Positions 49,652-58,694 of a stretch of DNA of 64,000 bases are shown in pieces. Numbering within the stretch: the first letter of the stretch is position 1; each line of letters begins with the position of its first letter. Below the pieces are notes generated by a model, which was not told the DNA's origin, did not search any database, and saw only the letters and a program-made list of their open reading frames with translations. Source of the stretch: Pseudomonas migulae (lineage in GTDB: Bacteria; Pseudomonadota; Gammaproteobacteria; Pseudomonadales; Pseudomonadaceae); contig NZ_JALJWR010000001.1 in the NCBI RefSeq assembly GCF_024169315.1, forward strand, positions 6,374,501 to 6,438,500, written 5' to 3'. A program made the translations under genes and the position numbers.

Positions 49652-50800
49652 TTAGTAGCTCATGACCTGAGTCGCGGTTTTGGCGACTTTCGGCATGCTG
49701 CCGGTGAGCTTGTTGGTCTTGAGGTCGAAAATCTGCAAGCCGCCTTCGACGTCGGTGCCGAGCAGCAGCGGCTTATCGTCGCCGGTGGCTTGCATGCTCC
49801 AGACCGGCACCGGCGCTTCCAGGGTCGCCACCTTCTTGTGGGTTTTCAGATCGAATGCCCAGATCAGCGGGCTTGGGTCTTCCCACTTCATGGGTTCGTG
49901 CGCGTCGTGCATCAGCACGTACAAACGGTTCAGCTTCGGCGCGACGGCCATCAGCTGCCAGCCACCGGGGGCCCAGCCGGCTTTCTTTTCCTCGTCGCTG
50001 GTCAGTGACCACGACGGCAGGATTTTCGGCGCGTCGGCAGAGAAATCCACCGGACGCACGGTGCCCGTGGTGGTGGTGAAGTAATAGGTGTCGCCGATGT
50101 TCACCGCGCGCTCATTGAGCTTTTCCGCGTTGGGGTCGAAGAACGGCGTGCGGCTGCGCGCGGCTTCCTGGCCCTGGTCGTTGAGCGTGATCACCTGCAA
50201 GCTGCCGTCGCCGCACAGCGAGGCGAAGCGGCGGTTGCCGATCGGGTAGTTGAGGACGCAACCCGGAATCGCCAGTTCAGCGGCGACGGATTTGGCCTGG
50301 GTGTCGACCACGGTCACCGACGTCGACGGCGTGAAGTTGTAGACGTAGACGAAGCGATCATCGCCGCTGGTCTTCAAGCCGTAGCGCTGGGTCAACGATT
50401 CGGCGCGCTTGGTTGGAATCAACAGTTCCCAGGCCGGCGACAGGGTCGAACTGTCCCAGGCGGTCAACACATCCGTGCGTGTGCCGCGGGTACCACGGGA
50501 GTAGAAGATGTCGGCGCTGTAGAGGGTTTTCTGATCGTGGCTGAGCGTCGAAGGCGCGGCAAAACCGGTGGGTACCATGCCGAGGACGCGTTTTTTGTCG
50601 GGGTCGACCACGGTGACGCGGCCCGCCACGAAGCTTTCGAATTCGACGTCGACGATGAACGCGCGATGGACTTCCGGTGGAAATGCCAGAACGGTCTGGC
50701 CGATCGTGTCAGCGGGCAGATCCGCGCTGGCATTGTTCAAACCCAGTACCAGCAGGCTGAGACTCAGCGCTGACTGTACGGTGATCCTGGTGGCTCGCAT
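49652..50800 (-). CDS. aauB: Aralkylamine dehydrogenase heavy chain
   Basis: A 382-residue periplasmic subunit with a signal peptide (about 1-26, ending NASA). The rest shows the repeating beta-propeller pattern of MADH/AADH heavy chains: HRAFIVDVEFESFVAGRVTVVDPDKKRVLGMVPTGFAAPSTLSHDQKTLYSADIFYSRGTRGTRTDVL is the strongly conserved first blade, and GAPGGWQLMAVAPKLNRLYVLMHDAHEPMKWEDPSPLIWAFDLKTHKKVA a later one. It carries no redox centre but holds the light chain in an alpha2beta2 enzyme. It is the first gene of the operon, and an A-rich Crc/Hfq-type site lies in its leader. Confidence 0.92.
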   Translation of the reverse strand: MRATRITVQSALSLSLLVLGLNNASADLPADTIGQTVLAFPPEVHRAFIVDVEFESFVAGRVTVVDPDKKRVLGMVPTGFAAPSTLSHDQKTLYSADIFYSRGTRGTRTDVLTAWDSSTLSPAWELLIPTKRAESLTQRYGLKTSGDDRFVYVYNFTPSTSVTVVDTQAKSVAAELAIPGCVLNYPIGNRRFASLCGDGSLQVITLNDQGQEAARSRTPFFDPNAEKLNERAVNIGDTYYFTTTTGTVRPVDFSADAPKILPSWSLTSDEEKKAGWAPGGWQLMAVAPKLNRLYVLMHDAHEPMKWEDPSPLIWAFDLKTHKKVATLEAPVPVWSMQATGDDKPLLLGTDVEGGLQIFDLKTNKLTGSMPKVAKTATQVMSY

Positions 50801-50818
50801 TAGGGGGAACTCCCTGAA

Positions 50819-50826
50819 TTATTGTT
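50819..50826 (-). promoter_or_regulatory. A-rich CA motif (Crc/Hfq-type) in the aauB leader
   Basis: On the minus strand AACAATAA (in GTGAACAATAATTC) lies 18 bases before the aauB start. It fits the core of the Crc/Hfq catabolite-repression target AAnAAnAA, in the usual place near the ribosome-binding site. One base differs from the best consensus on the left. Confidence 0.5.
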
Positions 50827-50981
50827 CACGCAAATCGCGGGTGCATTGGCAGATTTTTGCAGTTCGATTCTGCCTCGCCGGCCGAGGGGGTGAATTGCTG
50901 TGGCTGCCAAGTGTTTGTGTGTCTGTGCCAGTCTCAAGAAACAGGCCGCACACGCCACGATTACGGGCAAAAACCAGCCCT

Positions 50982-51047
50982 GTAGGAGCACGGCTTGCCG
51001 GCGAAGGCGTCAGTGAGGACGCCTTCGCCGGCAAGCCGTGCTCCTAC
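50982..51047. repeat. REP inverted pair (GTAGGAGC type)
   Basis: GTAGGAGCACGGCTTGCCGGCGAAGGCGTC with its mirror GACGCCTTCGCCGGC...GCTCCTAC. It lies between aauB and the kinase gene, just after the kinase stop, and could end its transcript. Confidence 0.85.
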
Positions 51048-51062
51048 GAAAGGCGGTTTACA

Positions 51063-52544
51063 TCAGGAAGGATTTGCGAGGGGGAGGGAGAAGGTGAACA
51101 CGGCGCCACAGGGCTCGAGGTTTTGCGCCCAGATATCGCCACGGTGGCGGCCGATGATGTTCTTGCACAGCGCCAGACCGATGCCGTTGCCGCTGACCTT
51201 GGAGGAAAAGAAGCCGTCGAACAGCTTCTCTTGCGCCTGGGCCTGAATACCGCGACCGCAGTCCTCGATGCGCACCAGCGCCACCTGGTTTTCAGCGCTG
51301 GCCTGAATCCGCAGCACTCGCCGTTCCACCGGCAAGTCGCTCATTTCTTCAATGGCATTGAACGCCAGATTGAGGATGACCTGACCGATCAACACTTTCT
51401 CACAGCTCACCATCAGCGGCGCCGGGCTGGTGACGATGTCGACGCGGACCAGGCTCGGGTCGGCGCGCAGGCTGATGAAATAACGGGTTTCACGCAGCAA
51501 CGCATTGAGGTCGATCAGCTCTTCGCTTTGCTCCAGCTTGACCACGTAATCGCGCACGCTCTTGATGATCAATGAGGCATGCTCGATTTGCCGTACGGCG
51601 TTTTGCAAACCCCAGGCGACGCCCTGATCGGTGGCTTGCTCTTTGTTCAGGCGAATCACCGCGCCTTCGATGAAGTTGCGGGTGGCGGCCAGCGGCTGAC
51701 TCAGCTCATGGGCAATCGCCACGGCCATTTCGCCCATGGCGTTGTAACGGGCCAGGTACTCGAGTTTTTGCTCGCTGACGCGCCGGGCCTCTTCGGCGCG
51801 CACTTGCTCGGTGACGTCGCGAAACAGCAGCAGATGGCCGACCAGATCGTCTTCGATTTCAATAAAACGACACGTCGCCTCGTGCCAGCGCCACTCACCG
51901 TCGCGGCGCTGCACGTGGTAGTGCACGCTGAACGGTGCGTGGTCTGCTGTCTCGCTGGCCAACTGTTGCAGCAGGCGCTGGCGTGAATCGTCGTCGCACC
52001 ATGAGAGGAAATTTTCGCCGATCAGCGCGTGTTCTTCGCTGTTGAGCAAATGTGCGCCGGAGTCGCTGATAAAGCGGATATCACCCTCGGGACCGAGCAC
52101 CGCAACTCCCTCGGCCAAATCCTGCATGAACGCCTTGAGCCGGCTTTCAAAGCGCTTGAGGTCGCGCTTGACCTTGTCTTCCCTGGAGATGTCGCGGAAC
52201 TGCACCATCAACACATCGCGCCCCTCCAGATGCACCAGCGTGGCGACGGCCTCGGACAGGATTTCCACCCCTTGCTTGGAGCGATAACACCACTCGATGG
52301 CGCGCTGGCCTGTGCGCGCGGCGCCTTCGAGCCAGCGCAACCCGACCGAGCGCCGGTACTTCGGCGCATCGCGGGTCATGTCCGGGGCTTTCAGCGGTGT
52401 CAGTTCTTCCAGGGTGAAACCGAGCGCGTTCAGGGCGGCCGTGTTGGCCCAGAGAATCTCCTTGCTCTGGGCATCGTGAAGAATGATGCACAGCGGCATG
52501 GCTTCGATGAGGGTGAAAAAGTCGTGCGGTTTTGGCAGGTACAT
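51063..52544 (-). CDS. Soluble PAS-domain sensor histidine kinase
   Basis: A 493-residue cytosolic kinase with no membrane segment. Two PAS domains (about 8-120 and 135-248) precede the histidine kinase core: acceptor H279 in AIAHELSQPLAATRNF, N box NLAFNAIEEM near 395, and G boxes DCGRGIQ and GNGIGLALCKNIIGRHRG. It resembles FixL/TodS-like kinases with the partner a FixJ-type regulator; an unpaired regulator of that type lies at 60776-61405. Its position between aauB and iacA suggests it senses an indolic or aromatic-amine compound in the cytosol. There is no haem-binding PAS His that I can point to. Confidence 0.9.
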   Translation of the reverse strand: MYLPKPHDFFTLIEAMPLCIILHDAQSKEILWANTAALNALGFTLEELTPLKAPDMTRDAPKYRRSVGLRWLEGAARTGQRAIEWCYRSKQGVEILSEAVATLVHLEGRDVLMVQFRDISREDKVKRDLKRFESRLKAFMQDLAEGVAVLGPEGDIRFISDSGAHLLNSEEHALIGENFLSWCDDDSRQRLLQQLASETADHAPFSVHYHVQRRDGEWRWHEATCRFIEIEDDLVGHLLLFRDVTEQVRAEEARRVSEQKLEYLARYNAMGEMAVAIAHELSQPLAATRNFIEGAVIRLNKEQATDQGVAWGLQNAVRQIEHASLIIKSVRDYVVKLEQSEELIDLNALLRETRYFISLRADPSLVRVDIVTSPAPLMVSCEKVLIGQVILNLAFNAIEEMSDLPVERRVLRIQASAENQVALVRIEDCGRGIQAQAQEKLFDGFFSSKVSGNGIGLALCKNIIGRHRGDIWAQNLEPCGAVFTFSLPLANPS

Positions 52545-52738
52545 CGCGTAGCCCTGAGGAACCGGTGAAAGGGAAGTATGGCGTTTTATACCGCCTTGCG
52601 CGTGGGGATGCGCTCAGAAGTAACCGGGGGCGGGCTAGGGGATTTCTTTAGCCAGGGGGTTACACGCACCAATAGTGACGACCCGATGCGGTTTTTACAC
52701 TGGGCCTCAATGCACGGGTAGTCACGCATCTTCTCTTT

Positions 52739-52824
52739 AGGAGCGAGGCTTGCCCGCGAACCAGGCACCGCGGTCTATCAGGTAGACCCCGTTATCGTTC
52801 TTCGCGGGCAAGCCTCGCTCCTAC
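52739..52824. repeat. REP inverted pair upstream of iacA
   Basis: TAGGAGCGAGGCTTGCCCGCGAA and its mirror TTCGCGGGCAAGCCTCGCTCCTA, with about 40 bases between. It lies within the 336-bp region between the divergent kinase and iacA genes. The promoter of iacA must lie upstream of it or overlap it. Confidence 0.85.
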
Positions 52825-52850
52825 AGGGGGCGGTGTCGTTAGCCACGCCC

Positions 52851-52861
52851 AACAACAATAA
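52851..52861 (+). promoter_or_regulatory. A-rich CA motif (Crc/Hfq-type) at the iacA ribosome-binding site
   Basis: AACAACAATAA lies eight bases before the GGAGAG of iacA. It fits the AAnAAnAA Crc/Hfq target, and its place next to the ribosome-binding site is the one where Crc/Hfq blocks translation. Confidence 0.6.
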
Positions 52862-52880
52862 GTAAAACGGAGAGAAGCCC

Positions 52881-54044
52881 ATGCTGCGATCAGCTGCCGC
52901 GGAGAAAGACCCTCTGCCAGGCGTCGACGAGAACACCGTCCACAGCCAGGCCTTTGAGCAGGTGCTGGAGGAAGTGCGCCAGCGTCGGGACGAATTCGAC
53001 ACCGGCTCCCACGTGCCGAGGGACATGATCGAACGCTTCAAACAGGTGGGCATCTACCGTGCCGCCACGCCGAAATGCTTCGGCGGTGACGCCCTGGCGC
53101 CGGCGCTGTTCCTGCGAATGATCGAACGCATTTCCGAAGCCGACGGCTCGGCCGGCTGGGTGGCCAGCTTCGGCAGCGCCGGCGTCTATCTCGCCGCGTT
53201 GCCGCCAGAAACCCTCGCTGAAATCTACTCGGAAAGCCCTGACCTGGTGTTCGCCGGCGGCTTGTTTCCGCTGCAACCCGCCGAAGCCGTCGAGGGCGGC
53301 TGGCAGGTCAACGGCACCTGGAAATTCGCCAGCGGCTGCAAGGGCGCCGATCTGCTCGGCGTGGGGATTGGCGCCGCCGGCGGCAAGCCACGTACCGCGG
53401 TATTGCGTGCCGATCAGGTCGACATCGTCGAAAACTGGGACGTGGTCGGTCTCAAAGGCACCGGCAGCCACGATTTGCGCGTCACCGACAAACGTGTCGA
53501 TGAACGGTGGACCTTCATTCGTGGCGGTGCATCGACCATCGACGAGCCGCTGTTCCGCTACCCGTCGATTGCCTACGCCGCGCAAGTGCTGGCCGTGGTC
53601 AACCTCGGCCTGGCCCGCGCCGCGCTTGATGAAGTCAGCCGCATGGCGGCCGGCAGCGGCATCACCGGCGCGCCGAAAATGGCCGACCGCGCTTACGTGC
53701 GCATCGAGATCGCCAAGGCCGAAGCCCGGTTGGCCGCCGCGCGCGGTTTCTTCTACGGCGCGACCGAGCAGGTGTGGCAGTCGATCCTTGCCGGCAACCC
53801 GGTCACCGCCGAACAAACCAGCCTGTTGCGCCTCTCGGCGATCCACGTTTCCCAGGCCGGCGCCGCCGTGGTGCAGAGCGCGTACAGCCTCGCCGGCACC
53901 ACCGCGATTTACCTGCGCCATCCGCTGCAACGCTACCTGCGCGATTCGATGGTGGTCACCCAGCACGCGTTCCTCAGCGAAGGCCTGTACGACGGCGCCG
54001 GCTCGGTGTTCCTCGGCGTGCCGCCGTTCCCTGGCTACATCTGA
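52881..54044 (+). CDS. iacA: Indole-3-acetate monooxygenase component (acyl-CoA dehydrogenase-like flavoprotein)
   Basis: A 387-residue flavin-dependent oxygenase with the acyl-CoA dehydrogenase fold: N-terminal helical domain, middle beta domain (VNGTWKFASGCKGADLLGVG and VGLKGTGSHDLRVTDKRV) and C-terminal helices (SAIHVSQAGAAVVQSAYSLAGTTAIYLRHPLQRYLRDSMVVTQHAF). IacA uses reduced flavin from IacG to hydroxylate indole-3-acetate, the first step of degradation. The order of the next genes (iacB, I, H, C, D, E, F) supports the name. GGAGAG precedes the ATG. It begins a seven-gene plus-strand run. Confidence 0.93.
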   Translation: MLRSAAAEKDPLPGVDENTVHSQAFEQVLEEVRQRRDEFDTGSHVPRDMIERFKQVGIYRAATPKCFGGDALAPALFLRMIERISEADGSAGWVASFGSAGVYLAALPPETLAEIYSESPDLVFAGGLFPLQPAEAVEGGWQVNGTWKFASGCKGADLLGVGIGAAGGKPRTAVLRADQVDIVENWDVVGLKGTGSHDLRVTDKRVDERWTFIRGGASTIDEPLFRYPSIAYAAQVLAVVNLGLARAALDEVSRMAAGSGITGAPKMADRAYVRIEIAKAEARLAAARGFFYGATEQVWQSILAGNPVTAEQTSLLRLSAIHVSQAGAAVVQSAYSLAGTTAIYLRHPLQRYLRDSMVVTQHAFLSEGLYDGAGSVFLGVPPFPGYI

Positions 54045-54070
54045 ACCCATTATCCAAAGGATCTACACCC

Positions 54071-54442
54071 ATGTCCCAGACCACCCAAGAACCTCTGCGC
54101 GTCGTCTTTTGCATCGGTATCACCCAGAATTTTTTCGACCTGCCGACCGGCGAAGGCCTGAGCGTGTGGAAGGGCTTCAGTCAGATGATGGGCTCCCTCG
54201 GCGCCATGTCCGGCATCACCGTGCTGGGTGCGATGGACGATGACCGACTGATGGTCGGCCCGTCCACCACCTCACCGTGGACCGTCTACATCATGGCCGA
54301 CGTCGACTGCCACCAGTCGGTGATCGACGCCTGCAACCTGTTCCGCACCACACCGGTGAACGAATACAGCCTGTGGCGTTACGCCAAGGTCGAAGCGCGC
54401 ATCGGTCGTCCGCTGACCATTCCAGATGCGGCCAGGGTGTAA
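54071..54442 (+). CDS. iacB: IacB, conserved protein of indole-acetate degradation
   Basis: A 123-residue protein of the IacB family, with no clear catalytic motif. The sequence VVFCIGITQNFFDLPTGEGLSVWKGFSQMMGSLGAM and VYIMADVDCHQSVIDACNLFRTTPVNEYSLWRYAKVEARIGRPL suggests a ferredoxin-like or dimeric alpha-beta barrel fold. Its biochemical role is not established in the literature I recall. It lies between iacA and iacI as in P. putida 1290. The long upstream frame is only an open stretch in iacA; the ATG at 54071 has AAAGGATCTACACCC ahead. Confidence 0.88.
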   Translation: MSQTTQEPLRVVFCIGITQNFFDLPTGEGLSVWKGFSQMMGSLGAMSGITVLGAMDDDRLMVGPSTTSPWTVYIMADVDCHQSVIDACNLFRTTPVNEYSLWRYAKVEARIGRPLTIPDAARV

Positions 54443-54445
54443 GCC

Positions 54446-54916
54446 ATGAACGAGGCCTTGCTGCAGCGTCTCGCGACGCTCGAAGGGGAGAGCCAGGTGC
54501 GTCGCTTGATGGCGCGCTACATGGACCTGTGCGATGTGCCGAGGGCGGTCACCCAGGTCAGCGAGCTGGCGGAGTTGTTTTGCATCGACGCGATCTGGGA
54601 AGGCATTGGCAGCGCCACGGCGCAGACCTTCGGCCAACACCGTGGGCGTGATGCGGTGGCGGCATTCGTCGGCGGTTACTTGCCGCCCTCGGAGCACTTT
54701 CGCCTGAACCTGCACTACCTCACCAGCGAGTCGATCTCGGTCGACGGCCACACGGCACAAGGGCAATGGATCATGCAGCAGATTTCCACCTACGCCGATG
54801 GGCGCAGTGAGCTGTTCGGCACGCGGTTGAATATCGATTTCCGCTGTGTCGACGGCGTCTGGTTGATCGCGCATTTCCGTACACAGCGCTTGTTCAGCAC
54901 GGGGTTGGGCGAATGA
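54446..54916 (+). CDS. iacI: IacI, NTF2/SnoaL-like protein
   Basis: A 156-residue protein with an NTF2-like cone fold of the SnoaL_4 type (VRRLMARYMDLCDVPRAVTQVSELAELFCIDAIWEGIG, GRDAVAAFVGGYL, FRLNLHYLTSESISVDGHTAQGQWIMQQISTYADGRSELFGTRLNIDFRCVDGVWLIAHF). It may be a small enzyme or binding protein acting on an indolic intermediate. It starts three bases after iacB and overlaps iacH by four bases (ATGA). Confidence 0.88.
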   Translation: MNEALLQRLATLEGESQVRRLMARYMDLCDVPRAVTQVSELAELFCIDAIWEGIGSATAQTFGQHRGRDAVAAFVGGYLPPSEHFRLNLHYLTSESISVDGHTAQGQWIMQQISTYADGRSELFGTRLNIDFRCVDGVWLIAHFRTQRLFSTGLGE

Positions 54917-56061
54917 GTACATTCATCAGCGAATTTTTACTCGGTGGCAGCGGCAAACGGGTCGCGATCAAAGACTCGATCGACATTGCCGGGCATCCGA
55001 CCCGTTCGGGCAGTCGTGCATTTGCCGACGCCAAACCGGCGGTGCGCAACGCCGACGTGGTGGACGCGATCCTTGATGCGGGCTGGCAGATCGTTGGCAA
55101 AACCAACCTGCATGAGTTGGCCTTCGGCGTCACCGGAATCAACGACTGGACCGGCACCCCGATCAATCCGCAAGCGCCGGACCGGGTACCGGGCGGTTCT
55201 TCCAGCGGTTCGGCCGTAGCGGTCGCCGCCGGTTTGGCGGACATCGCCATCGGCACCGACACGGGCGGTTCGGTTCGCGTTCCGGCGGCGTGTTGCGGCA
55301 TCGCCGGGTTGAAGCCTACTTACGGTCGCGTCAGTCGGGTCGGTGCGCATCCGGCGGTTTCCAGCCTGGATTGCGTGGGGCCGTTCGCGGCAGACATGGA
55401 CGATCTGATTGCCGCGATGCAAGTGATTTGCCCTGGCTTTCAGGTTCAGGGTTTGCCTGCGAGTAACGCGTCGGTGGGTTTCCTTGAAGTCGATTGCGAC
55501 CCACATTTGCAAGCGTGCCTCGGCGCCGCCGCCGACCGTGCCGGCTGGCGTCGCAGCCACCTGCACCTGAGCGAATTCGATGCCGCGTTTGCCGCTGGCC
55601 TGACCGTCATCAACGTCGAAAACTGGGCCGCATTCGGTCACCTCACCGGTAAAGGCCTGATCGGCGCAGATGTCGAGCAACGCCTGTTGGCCGCGAGCCG
55701 CACCAGCGCCGCGGATCTGGCGCATGCCGAAAAAGTGCGCACGCGTTTCATCCTGCAAGTGGACGCCGCGCTGGAAGAGTTTGCCGTGCTGCTGTTGCCA
55801 ACGATGCCAAGCCTGCCGCCGACGCTGATCGAAGCCCGTAGCGCGAGCAAAGCCGTGGCCGGCATGACCCCGCTGGTACGGCCCTTCAACCTCAGCGGCC
55901 ATCCGGCGCTGACGGTGCCGGTGCAACTGGATGGCAGCGGGCTGAAAGTCGGCCTGCAAATCGTTGGCCGTAAAGGTCAGGACGAACTCGTCTGCGCCTT
56001 CGGTGCGCAGCTGCAACAGAGCATGGCCCTTACGCGGCCAACCCCTAAAAAGAAGTCATAA
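54913..56061 (+). CDS. iacH: IacH, amidase-signature hydrolase
   Basis: A 382-residue amidase-signature enzyme with the Ser-cisSer-Lys triad: Lys in KDSIDIAG at about 17, GGSSSGSAVAVAAGLADIAIGTDTGGSVRVPAACCGIAGLKPTYGRV at about 94-140. It is shorter than many amidases. In iac clusters IacH may hydrolyse indole-acetamide or an amino-acid conjugate of indole-acetate to feed the pathway; it is not essential for growth on indole-acetate in known strains. It overlaps iacI by four bases. Confidence 0.9.
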   Translation: MSTFISEFLLGGSGKRVAIKDSIDIAGHPTRSGSRAFADAKPAVRNADVVDAILDAGWQIVGKTNLHELAFGVTGINDWTGTPINPQAPDRVPGGSSSGSAVAVAAGLADIAIGTDTGGSVRVPAACCGIAGLKPTYGRVSRVGAHPAVSSLDCVGPFAADMDDLIAAMQVICPGFQVQGLPASNASVGFLEVDCDPHLQACLGAAADRAGWRRSHLHLSEFDAAFAAGLTVINVENWAAFGHLTGKGLIGADVEQRLLAASRTSAADLAHAEKVRTRFILQVDAALEEFAVLLLPTMPSLPPTLIEARSASKAVAGMTPLVRPFNLSGHPALTVPVQLDGSGLKVGLQIVGRKGQDELVCAFGAQLQQSMALTRPTPKKKS

Positions 56062-56084
56062 GAAAAAGCCATGAGGAGAACCGC

Positions 56085-57365
56085 ATGAGCACTCATGAAT
56101 ACCGGCTGATTGCATCATCGAAAAGCCCGGACGAACTGGTCAGTCACGACCGCGTCGACGTCTCGCTGTACAACGATCCGGCGCTGTTCGAAGCCGAGCT
56201 CGAGAAGATTTTCTACCGCACCTGGGTCTGGGTCGCCCACGAAAGCGAAGTGCGCAACAGCGGCGATTTCAAGACCGCGACCATCGGCCGTCGTCCGGTG
56301 ATTGTGGTGCGCGACAAGAAAGGCCAGATCAACGTGCTGGAAAACCGCTGCCGGCACCGTGGCGCCACGGTGTGTGAAAAGCACAAGGGCAACGCCACCG
56401 GTTTTACCTGCCCGTATCACAGCTGGTCGTATGGGCTCGACGGCAAACTGCGTGCGTTGCCTTATCCGGACGGCTACGAAGGCATTCTGGAAAAGTCCGA
56501 ACTGCCACTCACCAGCCTGCGCGTGGAAAGTTATGCCGGCATGGTCTTCGCCAGTTACAACGACGAGATCGAGCCGTTGGTGGATTTCCTTGGCGGTGCG
56601 AAACACTGGATGGACCTGTTCATGAAGCAGGGCGCCGGGTACCCGATCAAGACGCAGGGCGAACACAAGTTCAGCTTCAAGGGCAACTGGAAGATCCAGC
56701 TGGAAAACACCACCGACGGTTACCACTTCCCGATCGTGCACAAGTCGTTCATGTCGTCGGTGGATGAAGAAACCTCGGAAATGCTCTCGTTCATGACCGA
56801 CGAGCAAGCGGTGACCCATTCGTTGGGCAACGGCCACAGCGTGATGGTGATGGTGCCGGAGCACGTCGATCTGGATCACGACGACGGCACCGAACAGTTG
56901 CAGGAGCGCTTCGCTCACGTCACTGAAGAACTGTCGAAAACCATGGAGCCTGCGCAAGTGCGGCGCATCGTCCGTTCGTTGCACGGTGCCGGTTTCAACC
57001 TGAACCTGTTCCCGAACGTCGCGATGTCGATGTCGTTCTTCCGCGTGTTGCGTCCGGTCTCGGTGACTGAAACAGAGATCCGCCATGTCGCCCTCGGCAT
57101 GGACGGTGGCCCGGAAATCGCCAACCGCGAACGCCTGCGTATTCACGAGCACTTCCAGGGCCCGTTCGGTTTCGGCAGCCCGGACGACGCCGAGGCTTGG
57201 GATCGGGTGCAGCGCGGATCGTACGCCGGCGTCGATGCGCCGATCCTGGTCAACCGTGGCCTCAATCGCGAAATCACCGCTGAAAACGGCGACAAGGTCA
57301 GCCACGCCACCGATGAAGGCGGCATGCGCGGTGCCTATGACATGTGGAAAAGGATGATGAGCTAA
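56085..57365 (+). CDS. iacC: IacC, Rieske dioxygenase alpha subunit
   Basis: A 426-residue ring-hydroxylating oxygenase. Rieske [2Fe-2S] ligands C89, H91, C109 and H112 (CRHRGATVCEKHKGNATGFTCPYHSW) are intact. The mononuclear iron site is H214 and H219 in DGYHFPIVH, with a distal Asp expected. It acts with IacD and IacF on a hydroxylated oxindole-type intermediate to yield catechol. The start ATG 56085 has GAGGAGAACCGC ahead. The stop overlaps the iacD start (TAATG). Confidence 0.95.
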   Translation: MSTHEYRLIASSKSPDELVSHDRVDVSLYNDPALFEAELEKIFYRTWVWVAHESEVRNSGDFKTATIGRRPVIVVRDKKGQINVLENRCRHRGATVCEKHKGNATGFTCPYHSWSYGLDGKLRALPYPDGYEGILEKSELPLTSLRVESYAGMVFASYNDEIEPLVDFLGGAKHWMDLFMKQGAGYPIKTQGEHKFSFKGNWKIQLENTTDGYHFPIVHKSFMSSVDEETSEMLSFMTDEQAVTHSLGNGHSVMVMVPEHVDLDHDDGTEQLQERFAHVTEELSKTMEPAQVRRIVRSLHGAGFNLNLFPNVAMSMSFFRVLRPVSVTETEIRHVALGMDGGPEIANRERLRIHEHFQGPFGFGSPDDAEAWDRVQRGSYAGVDAPILVNRGLNREITAENGDKVSHATDEGGMRGAYDMWKRMMS

Positions 57366-57865
57366 TGAGCAATCACGACACCCTGAGCGGTTTTTCCGGC
57401 CCGTTGGCCCAGGCCATCGAATTCATCTGGCGCGAAGCCGAACTGCTCGACCACAAGCACTACGCCGAATGGGCGACCCTGTGGAGCGAGAGCGGCAAGT
57501 ACATCGTGCCGATCGATCCGGACACCGAAGATTTCGAAGCCACCCTCAACTACGCCTACGACGATGCGCGCATGCGTGACTTGCGCATCGAACGCCTGAC
57601 CGCCGGCTACTCGCCGTCGGCGGTGGACGCGGCGAAAACCATCCGCACCGTTTCGCGCTTCCGCCTGGTGGAAGCGGCGGGCGACATCGTCGAAGTCAAT
57701 TCCGCGCAGTTGCTGTACGCCTACAAACGTGGGGTGCACACGCCGTTCGTGGCTGACCTGAACCATCGCATTCGCTTCACCGACGGTGTGGCGAAGCTGG
57801 AGCGCAAGGTCGTGCGCCTGATCAATTCCACCGAGAGCCTGAGCGCGCTCGGTTTCCTGCTGTGA
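57365..57865 (+). CDS. iacD: IacD, Rieske dioxygenase beta subunit
   Basis: A 166-residue small subunit of a ring-hydroxylating dioxygenase with the typical cone fold: EFIWREAELLDHKHYAEWATLWSESGKYIVPID, DDARMRDLRIERLTAGYSPSAVDAAKTIRTVSRFRLVEAAGDIVEVNSAQLLYAYKRGVHTPFVADLNHRIRF. It forms an alpha3beta3 complex with IacC. Its ATG overlaps the iacC stop by one base; a longer frame starting at 57344 is inside iacC. Confidence 0.93.
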   Translation: MSNHDTLSGFSGPLAQAIEFIWREAELLDHKHYAEWATLWSESGKYIVPIDPDTEDFEATLNYAYDDARMRDLRIERLTAGYSPSAVDAAKTIRTVSRFRLVEAAGDIVEVNSAQLLYAYKRGVHTPFVADLNHRIRFTDGVAKLERKVVRLINSTESLSALGFLL

Positions 57866-57876
57866 GGGTCAACACC

Positions 57877-58617
57877 ATGAACCGAGTAGCCCTGATCACC
57901 GGCGCGTCGCGCGGTCTCGGCGAGTGCATCGCCCGTCGCTTGCACGCGGCGGGGTATCGCGTGGGCCTGGCGGATGTGCGCCTCGACGGCGTGCAACGCC
58001 TGGCTGCGGAGCTGGATGGCAGCGGCGCGAGTGCCGTCGCCATCGAACTGGACGTGCGCAACAAAGGCGATTTTGTCCGCGCCCGTGACCTGCTCGCCGA
58101 GCGGTGGGGCGGCACCGACATACTGGTGAATAACGCCGGCGTGTCGAAAGTCGCCGCATTGATGGACATCACGCCCGAGGAGTTCGATGAATCGATGGCG
58201 ATCAACCTGCGCGGCACGTTTGTCGCGTGCCAGGTGTTCGGCGCGCACTTTGCCGAGCGTGGCTTTGGTCGCATCGTCAACATCGCCTCGCTCGCCGGGC
58301 AGAACGGCGGCACCGCCACGGGCGCGCATTACGCGGCGGCCAAGGGCGGCGTGGCGACGCTGACCAAAGTCTTCGCCCGTGAACTGGCGCCGCAAGGGGT
58401 GACGGTCAACAGCATTTCGCCGGGGCCGCTGGACTTGCCGGTGGTGCGTGAAACGGTGGCGCCGGAGCGGCTGGAACAGATTCTGAAAATGATCCCGGCC
58501 GGTACCCTCGGCGACCCCGGGTTCATCGCCGACACGGTCCTGCTGTTGATCGCCGATCACGCGGCTTCGGTTACCGGCGCGTGCTGGGACATCAACGGTG
58601 GCCTGTTCATGCGCTGA
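57877..58617 (+). CDS. iacE: IacE, short-chain dehydrogenase/reductase
   Basis: A 246-residue SDR: cofactor motif ALITGASRGLGECIARRL near 5-22, NNAGVSKVAALMD, catalytic Ser in NIASLAGQ and YxxxK in HYAAAKGG, and the C-terminal TGACWDINGGLFMR. It should oxidise or reduce an indole-acetate intermediate (a hydroxy- or oxo-indole). ATG 57877 has GAGGG eight bases ahead; the GTG at 57862 overlaps the iacD stop and is the alternative. The gene ends the tight iacC-D-E block. Confidence 0.92.
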   Translation: MNRVALITGASRGLGECIARRLHAAGYRVGLADVRLDGVQRLAAELDGSGASAVAIELDVRNKGDFVRARDLLAERWGGTDILVNNAGVSKVAALMDITPEEFDESMAINLRGTFVACQVFGAHFAERGFGRIVNIASLAGQNGGTATGAHYAAAKGGVATLTKVFARELAPQGVTVNSISPGPLDLPVVRETVAPERLEQILKMIPAGTLGDPGFIADTVLLLIADHAASVTGACWDINGGLFMR

Positions 58618-58694
58618 TACCCGATCCGATAACTCCCCTCGCCACAGGACAATGTCCGACTTAAGACTCAACCGAAAAACGTTCAGGTGACGCA

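Noticed and set aside
52890..54050. 386-codon minus-strand frame opposite iacA
   Set aside because: The plus-strand gene has clear family features. The antisense translation is His/Gly/Arg-rich with no motifs.
56115..57305. 396-codon minus-strand frame opposite iacC
   Set aside because: It is a shadow of the Rieske alpha-subunit gene, with no domain of its own.
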